Shown: positions 22,661 to 30,522 of the stretch, piece after piece
Layout of the letters: every line of letters begins with the position of its first letter
How positions within the stretch are numbered: the first letter of the stretch is position 1
Assembly: GCA_023439835.1 (NCBI GenBank)
Contig: JAEXUW010000003.1
Span: 1 to 38,477 of the forward strand
Origin: Bacillota bacterium
Lineage (GTDB): Bacteria; Bacillota; Clostridia; Oscillospirales; Ruminococcaceae
Direction of reading: 5' to 3'
Length of the DNA stretch: 38,477 nucleotides
Notes under the pieces: generated by a model
What the model was told of the DNA's origin: nothing
Database searches by the model: none
Seen by the model: only the letters and a program-made list of their open reading frames with translations
Position numbers and translations under genes: made by a program

Positions 22661-25244
22661 CCGTTATATCCTCCTCTTCAATTCTTTCACGTCCGCCGCC
22701 GAAAACAGCAAGGTCATGCTGTGAAATGATTCTTCTAAACCTGATTTTCTGACGCTCACCGCCGTATGACATTAGTGTTTCACCGGGAACAAAGGCTGAG
22801 GTCTGCTGAATTTCTGATTCTGTGAACTGCGGGAACACCTTCATCAGAACCTGATGAGAGCTGTCTGACTGCTTCATTATCATTTTGTACTGAACAAGGT
22901 TAAAGATAGTGATAATCTTATCCGCATTCTCACTTGAGGAAGACTGTGGCATGAAGTCAAGAATAGACTGTGAAGCAAACCACAGTCCTGCATCGTATTT
23001 TCTTGACCGTCTGACAAGCTTTTCTATGAAGTCAAGAGCCTGCGTGTTTTTAGTGTTGATAAAACGGTGCGCCTCGTCAATGAGTGCGGCAACATAGCTT
23101 CTGTCAATTTCATTAGTTATCTGCTGATTAATAGCCTTGTTGTTGCAGATTTCGTTCCACATAAGGGAAAGAATATTGAACAGCTGAGCGTTATATACAC
23201 GGTCGCCCATCTCGACAATATCACGAACATCAAAGATAACAAACGTTTCATTGTTTATATCGATATTTGAGTGTCCGTTGAACATTCCTGCGTTAACGCC
23301 CTCAGCAAGCGCCTTTATGTAGGTTTCAAGGCTTTCAAGTGTTTCACGCTTTTTTTGCGTAAGCTTATGGTTAAATTCATTATTATCCTCATTTATATAG
23401 CTTGAGTACAGCTTTTTTCTAAGCCTGTTAAGCACATCCGAGAAGATAGGGAAGTCCTCCGGCTTGAGAAGAGATATATCGGTGTTCTCGTCAATTCCCT
23501 TATCAAGATAGCACTGAAGAAGAACAGCCTTGAATTCCTCAGCCTCAAACGCTGTCAGCTCAGGAATGTACTGATACATGAAGGTTTCTATTCTTGAAAG
23601 CTCAATTGCGAAATTGTTGATGTCCTCTTCCTCGGCTGCTTGAATAATCATTACTCTGAGCTGAAGAGGATTAATTCTTGAGTGTCGTCCGAACCTGATT
23701 ACCTTTCCGCCGTGAATAATGGCAAGGCTACCGTATTCACGGTCAACATCAAGGACAAAGGCTTTGTGTCCCAGAGCAATAATGTTTTGACACATATCCT
23801 TTAATGCAACTGATTTTCCTGAGCCTTTAACACCGATAATAATTATGTCAAAGCTCTCACGCCCGGTAAGCTTGCACTGCTTAAATGTATCGAGAACAAC
23901 CTGACCGCCTGTTATTGTTTCGCCGCAGGAAAGTCCCCGTTCATCCACAAGCGACTGGTAATAGAACGGATACTGCTTTGAGAAGGTTTCATAAAGTGGG
24001 AAAGCCTGACCAATTGTATCGGAGTGCATTGTAAGTGAGCGAAATTCCAGTTCCATTTCATTTTCACATATCATTGATTCAATTCCGTTATCACTCAAAA
24101 TTTTCTTCATTTCCTCAGCTGCATAGTTAAGCTGATATTCAGTGTCGGCTGAAATCCAAAAGCGTGTCGTCGCCGAGGTTATTTGCTCGTTGCCTCTGTC
24201 TATCGCAACAAAAAGCTCCTCCATATCCTGATACTCATATGCGTTTGACACATTTTCAGCTGAGGAACGTTCAACAACCGCCCTTGACTGAAGCTCATCC
24301 ATTGAGGATTTAATTTCTTTCTTTACTATCTCCTTTAGCTTGTAGGAAACGTCAAGGGTTGCACGTATTCCCGGAATAGCAAACAAATCAGCAAAAAGCA
24401 AGTCCGGAATATATGCCGGGAACCGATAAGGGACAACGCTTGTGACATATTTTCGTCCCGCCCGAAAGTGAGTGCTTTTTATTTCTATACCTTCTGGAAG
24501 AATAAGCTTGAGAAGCTCATCGCCTGTGCTTATGTCTGTTTCATTTTCAAAGCACAGATAGTTTGTAAGCATTAGCAATAGGTTTTCTCCCGTAACGCAT
24601 TCAATTGACGTATCTTTCATTTCACGCAGAAAGGAATCAATGCTTTTATACAGCTCATCCTTTGTTTCACCGAAAATGAGTAGATATGTGAGCCGATCCT
24701 GCTGTTCTGCTTCAATAATCTCAAAGCGCCAAAGCTGTCGGTCCAATATATATCGGCGGTACTCATGCTCTGTTTTATCAAGCTTGTATTTGATATGCTC
24801 TCTTTGTGTATGAAGTACAGGAGTGCCTGACGTGAAAATGTATTTATGAGGAAGTCCTATTCTTGTTTCTGCCTGAGCAAAATTAATGTATGCCGCCGTT
24901 TTATCAGCCTGCTTATAATGAAAAATATCAATGCCGTAAATTTTGAGAACGGCGAAATAGCCTGTTCTTGTTTTGACATACATGTTATCCTCAATGCTGA
25001 TGATATTCGTGAGCATATGTATATATCTATTCTGAGGAAGAGCTCTTTCTTCTAGCTTCCTTTTCAGATTTTCTTTTAGCCTTCCGGGCAAGCTTTTCAG
25101 ACTTTTTCTCTTCACGCTTTCTTGACTTATACCTGAGCTTGCGCTCTTGTGCGAGGATTTTGGTGATATATTTGCACCACTTCGCTCTTTGAGCTGCTTC
25201 CTTTTTATCTTGAGCTTCTTGTGCCGTGCGTATCTTATGCTCAT
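22623..25244 (-). CDS. virB4: VirB4-family conjugation ATPase (TrsE/TraE-like)
   Basis: 873 residues from the longest start. Walker A is GVKGSGKSVALKDM (about 471-484), Walker B is AALIDEAHRF (about 720-730), and a following WFASQSILDF block matches VirB4/TrsE. It powers assembly of the mating channel at the inner face of the membrane. Start choice: ATG at 25244 has AAGGAGG 9 nt upstream but lies 218 bp inside prgI; a GTG at 25115 or ATG at 25016 would shorten the overlap but lack a ribosome site. The region before residue 77 is very basic. I kept the long form. Confidence 0.88.
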   Translation of the reverse strand: MSIRYARHKKLKIKRKQLKERSGANISPKSSHKSASSGISQESVKRKSLKSLPGRLKENLKRKLEERALPQNRYIHMLTNIISIEDNMYVKTRTGYFAVLKIYGIDIFHYKQADKTAAYINFAQAETRIGLPHKYIFTSGTPVLHTQREHIKYKLDKTEHEYRRYILDRQLWRFEIIEAEQQDRLTYLLIFGETKDELYKSIDSFLREMKDTSIECVTGENLLLMLTNYLCFENETDISTGDELLKLILPEGIEIKSTHFRAGRKYVTSVVPYRFPAYIPDLLFADLFAIPGIRATLDVSYKLKEIVKKEIKSSMDELQSRAVVERSSAENVSNAYEYQDMEELFVAIDRGNEQITSATTRFWISADTEYQLNYAAEEMKKILSDNGIESMICENEMELEFRSLTMHSDTIGQAFPLYETFSKQYPFYYQSLVDERGLSCGETITGGQVVLDTFKQCKLTGRESFDIIIIGVKGSGKSVALKDMCQNIIALGHKAFVLDVDREYGSLAIIHGGKVIRFGRHSRINPLQLRVMIIQAAEEEDINNFAIELSRIETFMYQYIPELTAFEAEEFKAVLLQCYLDKGIDENTDISLLKPEDFPIFSDVLNRLRKKLYSSYINEDNNEFNHKLTQKKRETLESLETYIKALAEGVNAGMFNGHSNIDINNETFVIFDVRDIVEMGDRVYNAQLFNILSLMWNEICNNKAINQQITNEIDRSYVAALIDEAHRFINTKNTQALDFIEKLVRRSRKYDAGLWFASQSILDFMPQSSSSENADKIITIFNLVQYKMIMKQSDSSHQVLMKVFPQFTESEIQQTSAFVPGETLMSYGGERQKIRFRRIISQHDLAVFGGGRERIEEEDITDEEYEAQQEAFV

Positions 25245-25563
25245 TTCTCTCCGCCTCCTTTTTTATTGTTTTTTCATACTCATAGCTTTGCAGAGAATAG
25301 AATCTTTTTCTGTGAGTGATATAGCTAAAAAATCTGATAATGCCCTGCCAGTATTTTTGCTTTGCGTTTGTTGGAGCTTTCTTGTTTAAAAACAAAAACA
25401 CACCGACACAAACCAGTGCAAACGGTATTTTTAATGTGCGATGACATATTGAGCCGAAAAACAAACCGAGCATCATTGAGCCGACCAATCCTATTACTTT
25501 ATTGAAGGTCAGTCCCCACATGAGCTTAGTTTCAGCTTTTGTCTGCTTAGGTACGAGTGCCAT
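25027..25563 (-). CDS. prgI: PrgI-family membrane protein of the conjugation channel
   Basis: 178 residues. The N-terminus LVPKQTKAETKLMWGLTFNK and two closely spaced hydrophobic segments (about 24-37 and 45-60, VIGLVGSMMLGLFFGSI, IPFALVCVGVFLFLN) match the PrgI family, the VirB3-like partner of VirB4. The C-terminal ~90 residues are a long K/R/E-rich helix. GGGAGG lies 7 nt before the ATG. Its 3' end overlaps virB4. In related elements it directly follows trbL; here 1.6 kb of cargo separates them. Confidence 0.85.
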   Translation of the reverse strand: MALVPKQTKAETKLMWGLTFNKVIGLVGSMMLGLFFGSICHRTLKIPFALVCVGVFLFLNKKAPTNAKQKYWQGIIRFFSYITHRKRFYSLQSYEYEKTIKKEAERNEHKIRTAQEAQDKKEAAQRAKWCKYITKILAQERKLRYKSRKREEKKSEKLARKAKRKSEKEARRKSSSSE

Positions 25564-25608
25564 TGCTGCACCTCCCTTTAAATTTAGTTTTTGTTGAATT
25601 AAAATCCA

Positions 25609-25646
25609 TTGACAAACATATAATAGAATGGTACAATAAATTGTAC
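25609..25646 (+). promoter_or_regulatory. yefM promoter with overlapping palindromic operator
   Basis: TTGACA (25609-25614), 17-bp spacer, TACAAT (25632-25637). The -10 lies in the perfect palindrome GTACAAT-AA-ATTGTAC (25631-25646). Known YefM/Phd operators are short palindromes centred on TGTACA-like cores, so this fits autorepression by the antitoxin. Confidence 0.88.
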
Positions 25647-25676
25647 AAAATATTGAACAATAAAGGAGTTGTAATT

Positions 25677-25940
25677 ATGTTAGCTGTAAATTATAGTACC
25701 ATCAGAAATAACCTTAAGGATTATTGCGACCGTGTAACTGAACAGAATGAAACTGTTATTGTCACAAGAAAAGATGAAAAGAACGTTGTTATTATCAGCC
25801 TTGAGGAATGGAATGCAATGGTCAAGGCGGCACGGAATGCGGAATACCTGGATATGATTGACCGCAGCATTGAGCAGGCTAAGCAAGGGAAGGTTGTCGT
25901 AAAGTCAATAGAAGAGCTTGAGGAAATGGCAAATGATTAA
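25677..25940 (+). CDS. yefM: YefM/Phd-family antitoxin, orphan
   Basis: 87 residues: MLAVNYSTIRNNLKDYCDRV...VIISLEEWNAM, the canonical YefM DNA-binding fold, then the toxin-binding C-terminal helix. AAGGAG is 9 nt before the ATG. It should bind and repress its own promoter. The usual partner, a YoeB/Txe RNase of ~85 residues, is missing: a frame starting at the expected overlapping ATG breaks after 15 codons. It stands on the plus strand, opposite the transfer genes, in the trbL-prgI gap. Confidence 0.9.
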   Translation: MLAVNYSTIRNNLKDYCDRVTEQNETVIVTRKDEKNVVIISLEEWNAMVKAARNAEYLDMIDRSIEQAKQGKVVVKSIEELEEMAND

Positions 25941-25980
25941 TCTGACATTTACGATAAATTTTAACTTGCAAAGAATATAA
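25933..25980 (+). pseudogene. probable remnant of a YoeB-type toxin gene
   Basis: An ATG overlapping the yefM stop begins a 15-codon frame, MINLTFTINF..., whose first residues resemble the start of YoeB toxins (M-x-L-x-F-T). Then it stops. The overlap geometry is that of yefM-yoeB operons. The match is too short to be certain. Confidence 0.35.
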
Positions 25981-25994
25981 AGCAAATACAAAAA

Positions 25995-26216
25995 TCATTG
26001 AATACTCTTATATATCATGATCGTTAAAACAATTAGAAATAGATTATTAAGCAATACCAATATAACTACATCTATCGGTTGAAAGCTCAATGAGTATAAT
26101 AGTGCAGATTCAATTGCTAGAAGAAAACAAATGCGCCCTGCAAAAATTTTACTGATGTTTTTATCTTTTTTAACTTTTTTAATATCAATCTCCTGCTTAT
26201 CATCCTGATTTATCAT
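25995..26216 (-). CDS. small membrane protein, copy A
   Basis: 73 residues, beginning MINQDDKQEID with a charged N-terminus, then two hydrophobic segments (about 27-45 and 49-70). AGGAGG is 5 nt before the ATG. It is a paralogue of 26876-27100 (same MINQDDKQ start, same layout), and the upstream 118 bp is also duplicated. A guess would be an immunity or entry-exclusion role, but nothing in the sequence proves it. Confidence 0.6.
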   Translation of the reverse strand: MINQDDKQEIDIKKVKKDKNISKIFAGRICFLLAIESALLYSLSFQPIDVVILVLLNNLFLIVLTIMIYKSIQ

Positions 26217-26311
26217 GGTTACCTCCTAATCAATTACTCCCGCCTATTTTGACGGGAGTGTTTTTGTTTCTATCTTCTTTTTTGTGTTGCCTCTGCTGGT
26301 GGTGTGGGATT
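26194..26311. repeat. 118-bp direct repeat, copy 1 (trbL 3'-end remnant)
   Basis: Matches 27078-27195 with about 7 mismatches. It contains the start of the small membrane gene, its ribosome site, the ACTCCCG...CGGGAGT hairpin, and a relic of the trbL end that still reads NPTPPAEATQKRR-stop on the minus strand. Confidence 0.9.
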
Positions 26312-26326
26312 GCTTTCTAAAAAATA

Positions 26327-26355
26327 TTGTCGTTATATACCTTTTATGGTAGAAT
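26327..26355 (+). promoter_or_regulatory. promoter for the 165-aa membrane protein
   Basis: TTGTCG (26327-26332), 17-bp spacer, TAGAAT (26350-26355), followed by AAGGAG 9 nt before the ATG at 26377. Confidence 0.65.
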
Positions 26356-26376
26356 AACAAAAAGGAGTGGTGAATT

Positions 26377-26874
26377 ATGGAGTTTATAAAATCAATAGTA
26401 GAGAGTTTGTGCAAGCTTCCTAAGTTGATAATATTTATTTTGCTATTGTCATTTCAATTATCAATAAATTCATATCCTCAAATGGCTGAGAGAATAAAGA
26501 AATGGATTTTTGCTGATGAATTAGGAATCAATTTTGCAAGCCGTATGGCAGGATATTTTGTTTTCATTGGATATTTGTTTTTTATTGTGGTTGGTCTTTA
26601 TATTGAATATCATAATATTAATTCAAGTAAAGAAAATACTATAAAAAAATCCATTGCAAAAAAATGCGTTGTTGTTTTAGTTGAAATTTTATTAACTGTA
26701 TTAGTATTTCAGTACATTTGCCTTGTTTTAATATACCCTACATACTCTGCGTATAGATTACTAAATATAATGATAGAGGAAATTGAATTACAAAAAGCAA
26801 TTATTGTATTTACGTCAACTGTTTTTTACTTTATAACCGTTACGCTATATAAAAAATATAAAAAAGCAAAGTAA
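26377..26874 (+). CDS. integral membrane protein, 165 aa
   Basis: Four hydrophobic segments: about 15-32 (PKLIIFILLLSFQLSI), 63-83 (YFVFIGYLFFIVVGLY), 108-128 (VVVLVEILLTVLVFQYICLV) and 142-158. It ends in YKKYKKAK. It has its own promoter and ribosome site, on the strand opposite the transfer operon, and lies between the two 118-bp repeats. Very AT-rich. Family not recognised; probable cargo. Confidence 0.7.
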   Translation: MEFIKSIVESLCKLPKLIIFILLLSFQLSINSYPQMAERIKKWIFADELGINFASRMAGYFVFIGYLFFIVVGLYIEYHNINSSKENTIKKSIAKKCVVVLVEILLTVLVFQYICLVLIYPTYSAYRLLNIMIEEIELQKAIIVFTSTVFYFITVTLYKKYKKAK

Positions 26875-26875
26875 T

Positions 26876-27100
26876 TTATTTTTTAAAAAAATGAACAAGT
26901 GCGATAATTACTATGTAGTTTAGTAAAAACAAAATTACATCACTTGGACTTTGGAAAACATTCTCTGTAAAATACAGTAAAATGGCTGATTCTAAAATTG
27001 TAAGATACAAAAGAGCAAATACATCAAACTTAGCGTTCTTATATAACTTTGTTTTCTTCTCATCTATTGTATCGTTTTGCTTATCATCCTGATTTATCAT
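26876..27100 (-). CDS. small membrane protein, copy B
   Basis: 74 residues, paralogue of 25995-26216 (MINQDDKQ start; hydrophobic segments LLYLTILESAILLYF and VILFLLNYIVIIALV). AGGAGG is 5 nt before the ATG. It lies directly downstream of trbL and converges with the plus-strand membrane gene, with one base between the stops. This copy keeps the original position next to trbL. Confidence 0.6.
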   Translation of the reverse strand: MINQDDKQNDTIDEKKTKLYKNAKFDVFALLYLTILESAILLYFTENVFQSPSDVILFLLNYIVIIALVHFFKK

Positions 27101-27195
27101 GGCAACCTCCTAATCAATTACTCCCGCCTATTTTGACGGGAGTATTTTTATTTCTATCTTCTTTTTGGTGTTGCCTCCGCTGGCGGTGTGGGATT
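27078..27195. repeat. 118-bp direct repeat, copy 2 (native trbL 3' end)
   Basis: Contains the genuine end of trbL (PTPPAEATPKRR-stop), a 7-bp-arm hairpin at 27120-27143, and the start of small membrane gene B. Confidence 0.9.
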
Positions 27196-29421
27196 TCCTT
27201 TTACAGTCGGAAGGCTAGCTTCATTTTTCTTATTTACCGATGAGGTCTGAGCATATGTGCCAGAACTGCTGATGGACGGTGAGGAACTGTCAGAAGATGA
27301 GGAAGGCGAATGATATTGCGGAACAGAGCTTGACTGCATTCCCGACGGTGCCGATGAGGCGGCATTGCCAAGACTTGTGCTTCTTGCAGAGGAACCGTGC
27401 ATTGAGCTTCCTTCTCTGCCTTCAACAGCCTGACGTGCCGTGGAGTTTCCTCTTTGTGCTGTCATTGACGGTGGGGGAAGATCTCTTCCGGCAAGCAGGC
27501 TTCCGCCGTATGAGCTTCCACCATCAGGGCTTCCACCGTGGCTAGAACTCGAGACTCCTCCTGAAAAACCTCCTGCCGAGCCGCCACTGTCTGCCTGGGA
27601 TTTAAAGTTTGACCAGTTTTCCTTTGATTGAGCCGAATTCATGATTCGGTTGTGCCTTTGCTCTGAAGCGTTTGATATCGGATTGCCGTTTTGATATGCG
27701 CTGTATGCGGCTCTTGCCGGAGCTGTTGCAGTATTAGCAACGCCTTTTACCGTACCGGCAGCACCTTTGGCGACACTGTATGCAGCTGCTCCACCAGCGA
27801 TAACGCCCAAGCCTGATTTAACTCCTGCGTCAATTCCGAGTATTGATACAATCAAGTCAGGTCCATCAATAAGTCCCTTTGCACAGCCACCTATAATGAA
27901 TATCTTGACAAGCGCATTGCTGAGCATGTTTCCTGTATTGATTACCGCATCGCCCATTATCCAGTAGGTAACGTCCATAAATAGTTTCATCAGAATAAGG
28001 ATAATTATAAACATGAGGTATGTTGCAACCATGTTCTGCACCATCTTTTTGCTTCTGCCGCTGTTATGAAGGTCTGAGGCGAAAACAACAGGAGCGATTA
28101 TCTGATTGAAAAGCAGGTCATAAAGCAAGGTTGCTATTTTGAAGCCTGCAAATACAAGGGCAATCAAAACTACAAGAAGCATTATTAATGCGGTAAGAAA
28201 ATCTGTTTGATATGCGTACAATTTTTCTTCCAAGAAAGATATTTTGCCGATTATATCATACTCTCCTGTTTCCAAGGGGATAACGTTATAGTGAGTAGTT
28301 GAGGAGTATGAGTTTGTAAGCTTTGTTAAAAGCTCATCATATTCAATGTCATATTCTTCGAGCCTTAGCTTTGCGGCTTCATTGGACAGTATAGTGTTAT
28401 CGTCGGTGATTATTACTTCTTCGCCGTCCTCTGTTTCCCCATCTGATGAGGATGAAGAAGGCTGTTGAACCGCATTTAAGATTGATTGCACGTAGAATTC
28501 CATAGATGAATTATCTTTACGGTTTGCTTCAACTCTCTTTAACAAACCAACATATGAATATGCGCCTGTGTACTTTTCAAGAAAATCATCTCCTAAAAAG
28601 CCACTGAATATGTTAAATACACCGGGCGCTTGTGTTACGGGATCAGCTGCTTTCAATAGTCTCATTTGATACTCCTGCAGTGACATGCCATAAATGGCTT
28701 GCGCTGCGATTTCCGGCAGATTAGGTGTTGAAACCTTAAGCTCCACCTTGTGAGTGTAGTCGTAAGGATCAAGCTTTTCGTTGCCTAGCACCAGATAAGG
28801 ATCACCTGCGCTATTTGCCTCAATTGTGCTGAGCATTGTTGTTAGCGCTGCCGTATCAATACTTTCTTCAACGTCGATAGTAAGGCTTGCAATTATCTTT
28901 TGTCCTAATGTCAAATCTGCGGAATTGTCAACAAGCATTGCATCCATATCGGATATGCCGAAGTTTTTTAAGTCATCAAAGGCATTTATAAAGGTTGGCA
29001 AACCAACTATCAGCATGGCGGATACAAGTACTGATTTTGCAAAATCAGAGATTTTAATTTTATCAGAATTTATCATTAGTATAATACCGCCGATTATTAG
29101 GCAAAGGGCGAACAGCGCCCAGGCTATTGCCGGTATTTTCTCGCTGAATTCTCTTACCGCAGGAATTTCATTGAGAAAATTAAAGGACAACATTGCCTTA
29201 ATTGCTGAATACACGGCATCCACCATTTTTGCAAGTCCTATTAATATGAGGTTTCCAAGTATGCGGAATGGGTCCTTAATAAAGCTTGAGGCTTCAATTT
29301 TTGTCAGCACCTCTGGAACGTTATCAAGGTGCGCATAAGGATTGACTCCGGCAAGCATAACGGGGAACTGATATTTTAAATGTTCAATTTTGAACTTATT
29401 ATACCTAAAAGGTTTTTTCAT
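27154..29421 (-). CDS. trbL: TrbL/VirB6-like mating-channel membrane protein
   Basis: 755 residues; start at the ATG 6 nt after AGGAGG (MKKPFRYNKF). The layout is: an N-terminal segment; membrane helices near 40-60, 85-110 (AIAWALFALCLIIGGIILMI) and 120-140; an extracytoplasmic domain (about 150-390); a cluster of helices (about 400-560, including FLTALIMLLVVLIALVFAGF); then a Ser/Gly-rich, low-complexity cytoplasmic tail of about 150 residues ending TPKRR. This is the plan of TrbL-type channel proteins in Gram-positive ICEs. It follows the pilin gene and a terminator-like hairpin. Its 3' end is duplicated at 26194-26311. Confidence 0.85.
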   Translation of the reverse strand: MKKPFRYNKFKIEHLKYQFPVMLAGVNPYAHLDNVPEVLTKIEASSFIKDPFRILGNLILIGLAKMVDAVYSAIKAMLSFNFLNEIPAVREFSEKIPAIAWALFALCLIIGGIILMINSDKIKISDFAKSVLVSAMLIVGLPTFINAFDDLKNFGISDMDAMLVDNSADLTLGQKIIASLTIDVEESIDTAALTTMLSTIEANSAGDPYLVLGNEKLDPYDYTHKVELKVSTPNLPEIAAQAIYGMSLQEYQMRLLKAADPVTQAPGVFNIFSGFLGDDFLEKYTGAYSYVGLLKRVEANRKDNSSMEFYVQSILNAVQQPSSSSSDGETEDGEEVIITDDNTILSNEAAKLRLEEYDIEYDELLTKLTNSYSSTTHYNVIPLETGEYDIIGKISFLEEKLYAYQTDFLTALIMLLVVLIALVFAGFKIATLLYDLLFNQIIAPVVFASDLHNSGRSKKMVQNMVATYLMFIIILILMKLFMDVTYWIMGDAVINTGNMLSNALVKIFIIGGCAKGLIDGPDLIVSILGIDAGVKSGLGVIAGGAAAYSVAKGAAGTVKGVANTATAPARAAYSAYQNGNPISNASEQRHNRIMNSAQSKENWSNFKSQADSGGSAGGFSGGVSSSSHGGSPDGGSSYGGSLLAGRDLPPPSMTAQRGNSTARQAVEGREGSSMHGSSARSTSLGNAASSAPSGMQSSSVPQYHSPSSSSDSSSPSISSSGTYAQTSSVNKKNEASLPTVKGNPTPPAEATPKRR

Positions 29422-29450
29422 CGTCTTCCTCCTCATGGTGATTTATACAT

Positions 29451-29479
29451 AAAGAAAACGCACAGCAAATGCCGTGCGT
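29451..29479 (-). terminator. attenuating terminator between pilin-like gene and trbL
   Basis: On the minus strand ACGCACGGC-ATTT-GCTGTGCGT followed by TTTTCTTT. It would make the small pilin-like gene more strongly expressed than the rest of the operon. Confidence 0.75.
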
Positions 29480-29497
29480 ATCTTTATATATGTAGGG

Positions 29498-29713
29498 TTA
29501 GCCTTGCAGTGTAGAAACAATAGCTGTACCGAAGGAAAGTACTGCGATTCCCGCAATGATGCCTACAGCCATTCCTTTTCCTTTGCTCATTGCTTCACGT
29601 CCACCGGTTACAAGAATAATTCCAAGAATCAAGATGGCGATAACGCCAAGCGCATATCCAAGCGCCTGAATCTGTCCCTGAAACCCTTCAATCCATGCTG
29701 TGATTTGATCCAT
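29498..29713 (-). CDS. Maff2-like small membrane protein (VirB2/TrbC-type subunit)
   Basis: 71 residues with two hydrophobic helices separated by a short basic loop: ALGYALGVIAILILGIILVT, then GREAMSKGKG, then MAVGIIAGIAVLSFGTAIVS. This is the topology of pilin-like VirB2 subunits and of the Maff2 family found before trbL in Clostridia ICEs. AGGAGG is 9 nt before the ATG. Confidence 0.82.
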   Translation of the reverse strand: MDQITAWIEGFQGQIQALGYALGVIAILILGIILVTGGREAMSKGKGMAVGIIAGIAVLSFGTAIVSTLQG

Positions 29714-29766
29714 AGTTTACATCCTCCTTAAAAAATATATATCAAGCAAAGCTTAATATTCTGTCC

Positions 29767-29781
29767 GTGCCAATTTGGCAT
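29767..29781. repeat. GTGCC-N5-GGCAC palindrome, copy 8
   Basis: GTGCC-AATTT-GGCAT, between the lipoprotein terminator and the pilin-like gene. Confidence 0.7.
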
Positions 29782-29810
29782 AAAAAAAGAAGCACACTAA
29801 TGTGTACTTC
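29782..29810 (-). terminator. terminator of the lipoprotein gene
   Basis: On the minus strand GAAGTACAC-ATTA-GTGTGCTTC (one mismatch) followed by seven T. Confidence 0.85.
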
Positions 29811-29834
29811 AGGCTATATATATATTAAAACAGG

Positions 29835-30434
29835 TTACTGTTCTATCTCACAATCAAATTGTTCAAGAATGCTTTTGTCCTCAATGGGGCAGCCTCTTAT
29901 CCATATTTTTTTGAGATTAGGTAATTCAAGCAGCGGTGAAATATCTGAAACTGCGGAAAACATCAAATTCACTTCTTCAAGAGTTTTAATATCTTTTAGT
30001 GGCGTTATATCTGTAATATATTCTGAGTTGCCTAACGCAACTTTTTTTAGATTCTTGAGCTTCTTTAGATTATTCCAGTCGCCTTCGGTAAATTCAGAAG
30101 ATATGTTTTCCGATGTAAAACCTATACCCTCTAATGAATCAAGCTGCTGTTGTGAAACATACTCCTCGCTCGCATCAACATCAAAATACACCTTTAAATA
30201 AACATATATGCGGTCTTTAACCTGACCGTCCTCAAGCTTAACCATGACCTGACCATCCTCAAGCTTTATATTGCCTGAATCAGCATTGCTTGTTGTTTCC
30301 TGTGCTTCATTTGAAGTATCAGGGGCAGAGAAAACATCAACGTCTTCTTCTGATCGATCCTTATCTTTTCCCGAACAGCCGGCGAAAGTAATAATCATTA
30401 TCGCAGCTGTAAGGATACATATTATTTTTTTCAC
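29835..30434 (-). CDS. leucine-rich-repeat lipoprotein
   Basis: GTG start, 9 nt after AGGAGG. A type II signal peptide is clear: MKKIICILTAAIMIITFAGC with the lipid-bearing cysteine at 20. Then comes an acidic linker with a duplicated KLEDGQV unit, and about 100 residues of leucine-rich repeats (LKNLKKVALGN, LKDIKTLEEVNL, LLELPNLKKIWIRG). It would be tethered to the outer face of the membrane and could bind a partner cell or protein. It has its own promoter and terminator between two backbone genes, so it is likely cargo or a surface-exclusion factor; that is inference. Confidence 0.82.
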   Translation of the reverse strand: MKKIICILTAAIMIITFAGCSGKDKDRSEEDVDVFSAPDTSNEAQETTSNADSGNIKLEDGQVMVKLEDGQVKDRIYVYLKVYFDVDASEEYVSQQQLDSLEGIGFTSENISSEFTEGDWNNLKKLKNLKKVALGNSEYITDITPLKDIKTLEEVNLMFSAVSDISPLLELPNLKKIWIRGCPIEDKSILEQFDCEIEQ

Positions 30435-30462
30435 AGTGTTATTCCTCCTAACATTTTATATT

Positions 30463-30491
30463 AATATATCATAAAAATTGTAAAATAGCAA
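30463..30491 (-). promoter_or_regulatory. promoter of the lipoprotein gene
   Basis: TTGCTA (30486-30491), 17-bp spacer, TATATT (30463-30468), minus strand. Confidence 0.65.
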
Positions 30492-30505
30492 TAGCTTTAT
30501 TATCT

Positions 30506-30520
30506 GTGCCAATTTGGCAT
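30506..30520. repeat. GTGCC-N5-GGCAC palindrome, copy 9
   Basis: GTGCC-AATTT-GGCAT, 2 bp after the stop of the DUF3991/TOPRIM gene. Confidence 0.7.
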
Positions 30521-30522
30521 GG

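Noticed and set aside
26220..26260. The ACTCCCG...CGGGAGT hairpin as a terminator of small gene A
   Set aside because: On the minus strand it is upstream of the gene's ribosome site and is not followed by a T run; the T-rich side is on the plus strand where no gene precedes it. Its role is left open.
27234..27631. Several short frames opposite and within the 3' part of trbL
   Set aside because: They arise from the Ser/Gly-rich repeats of the TrbL tail, which leave all frames open; no start signals are present.
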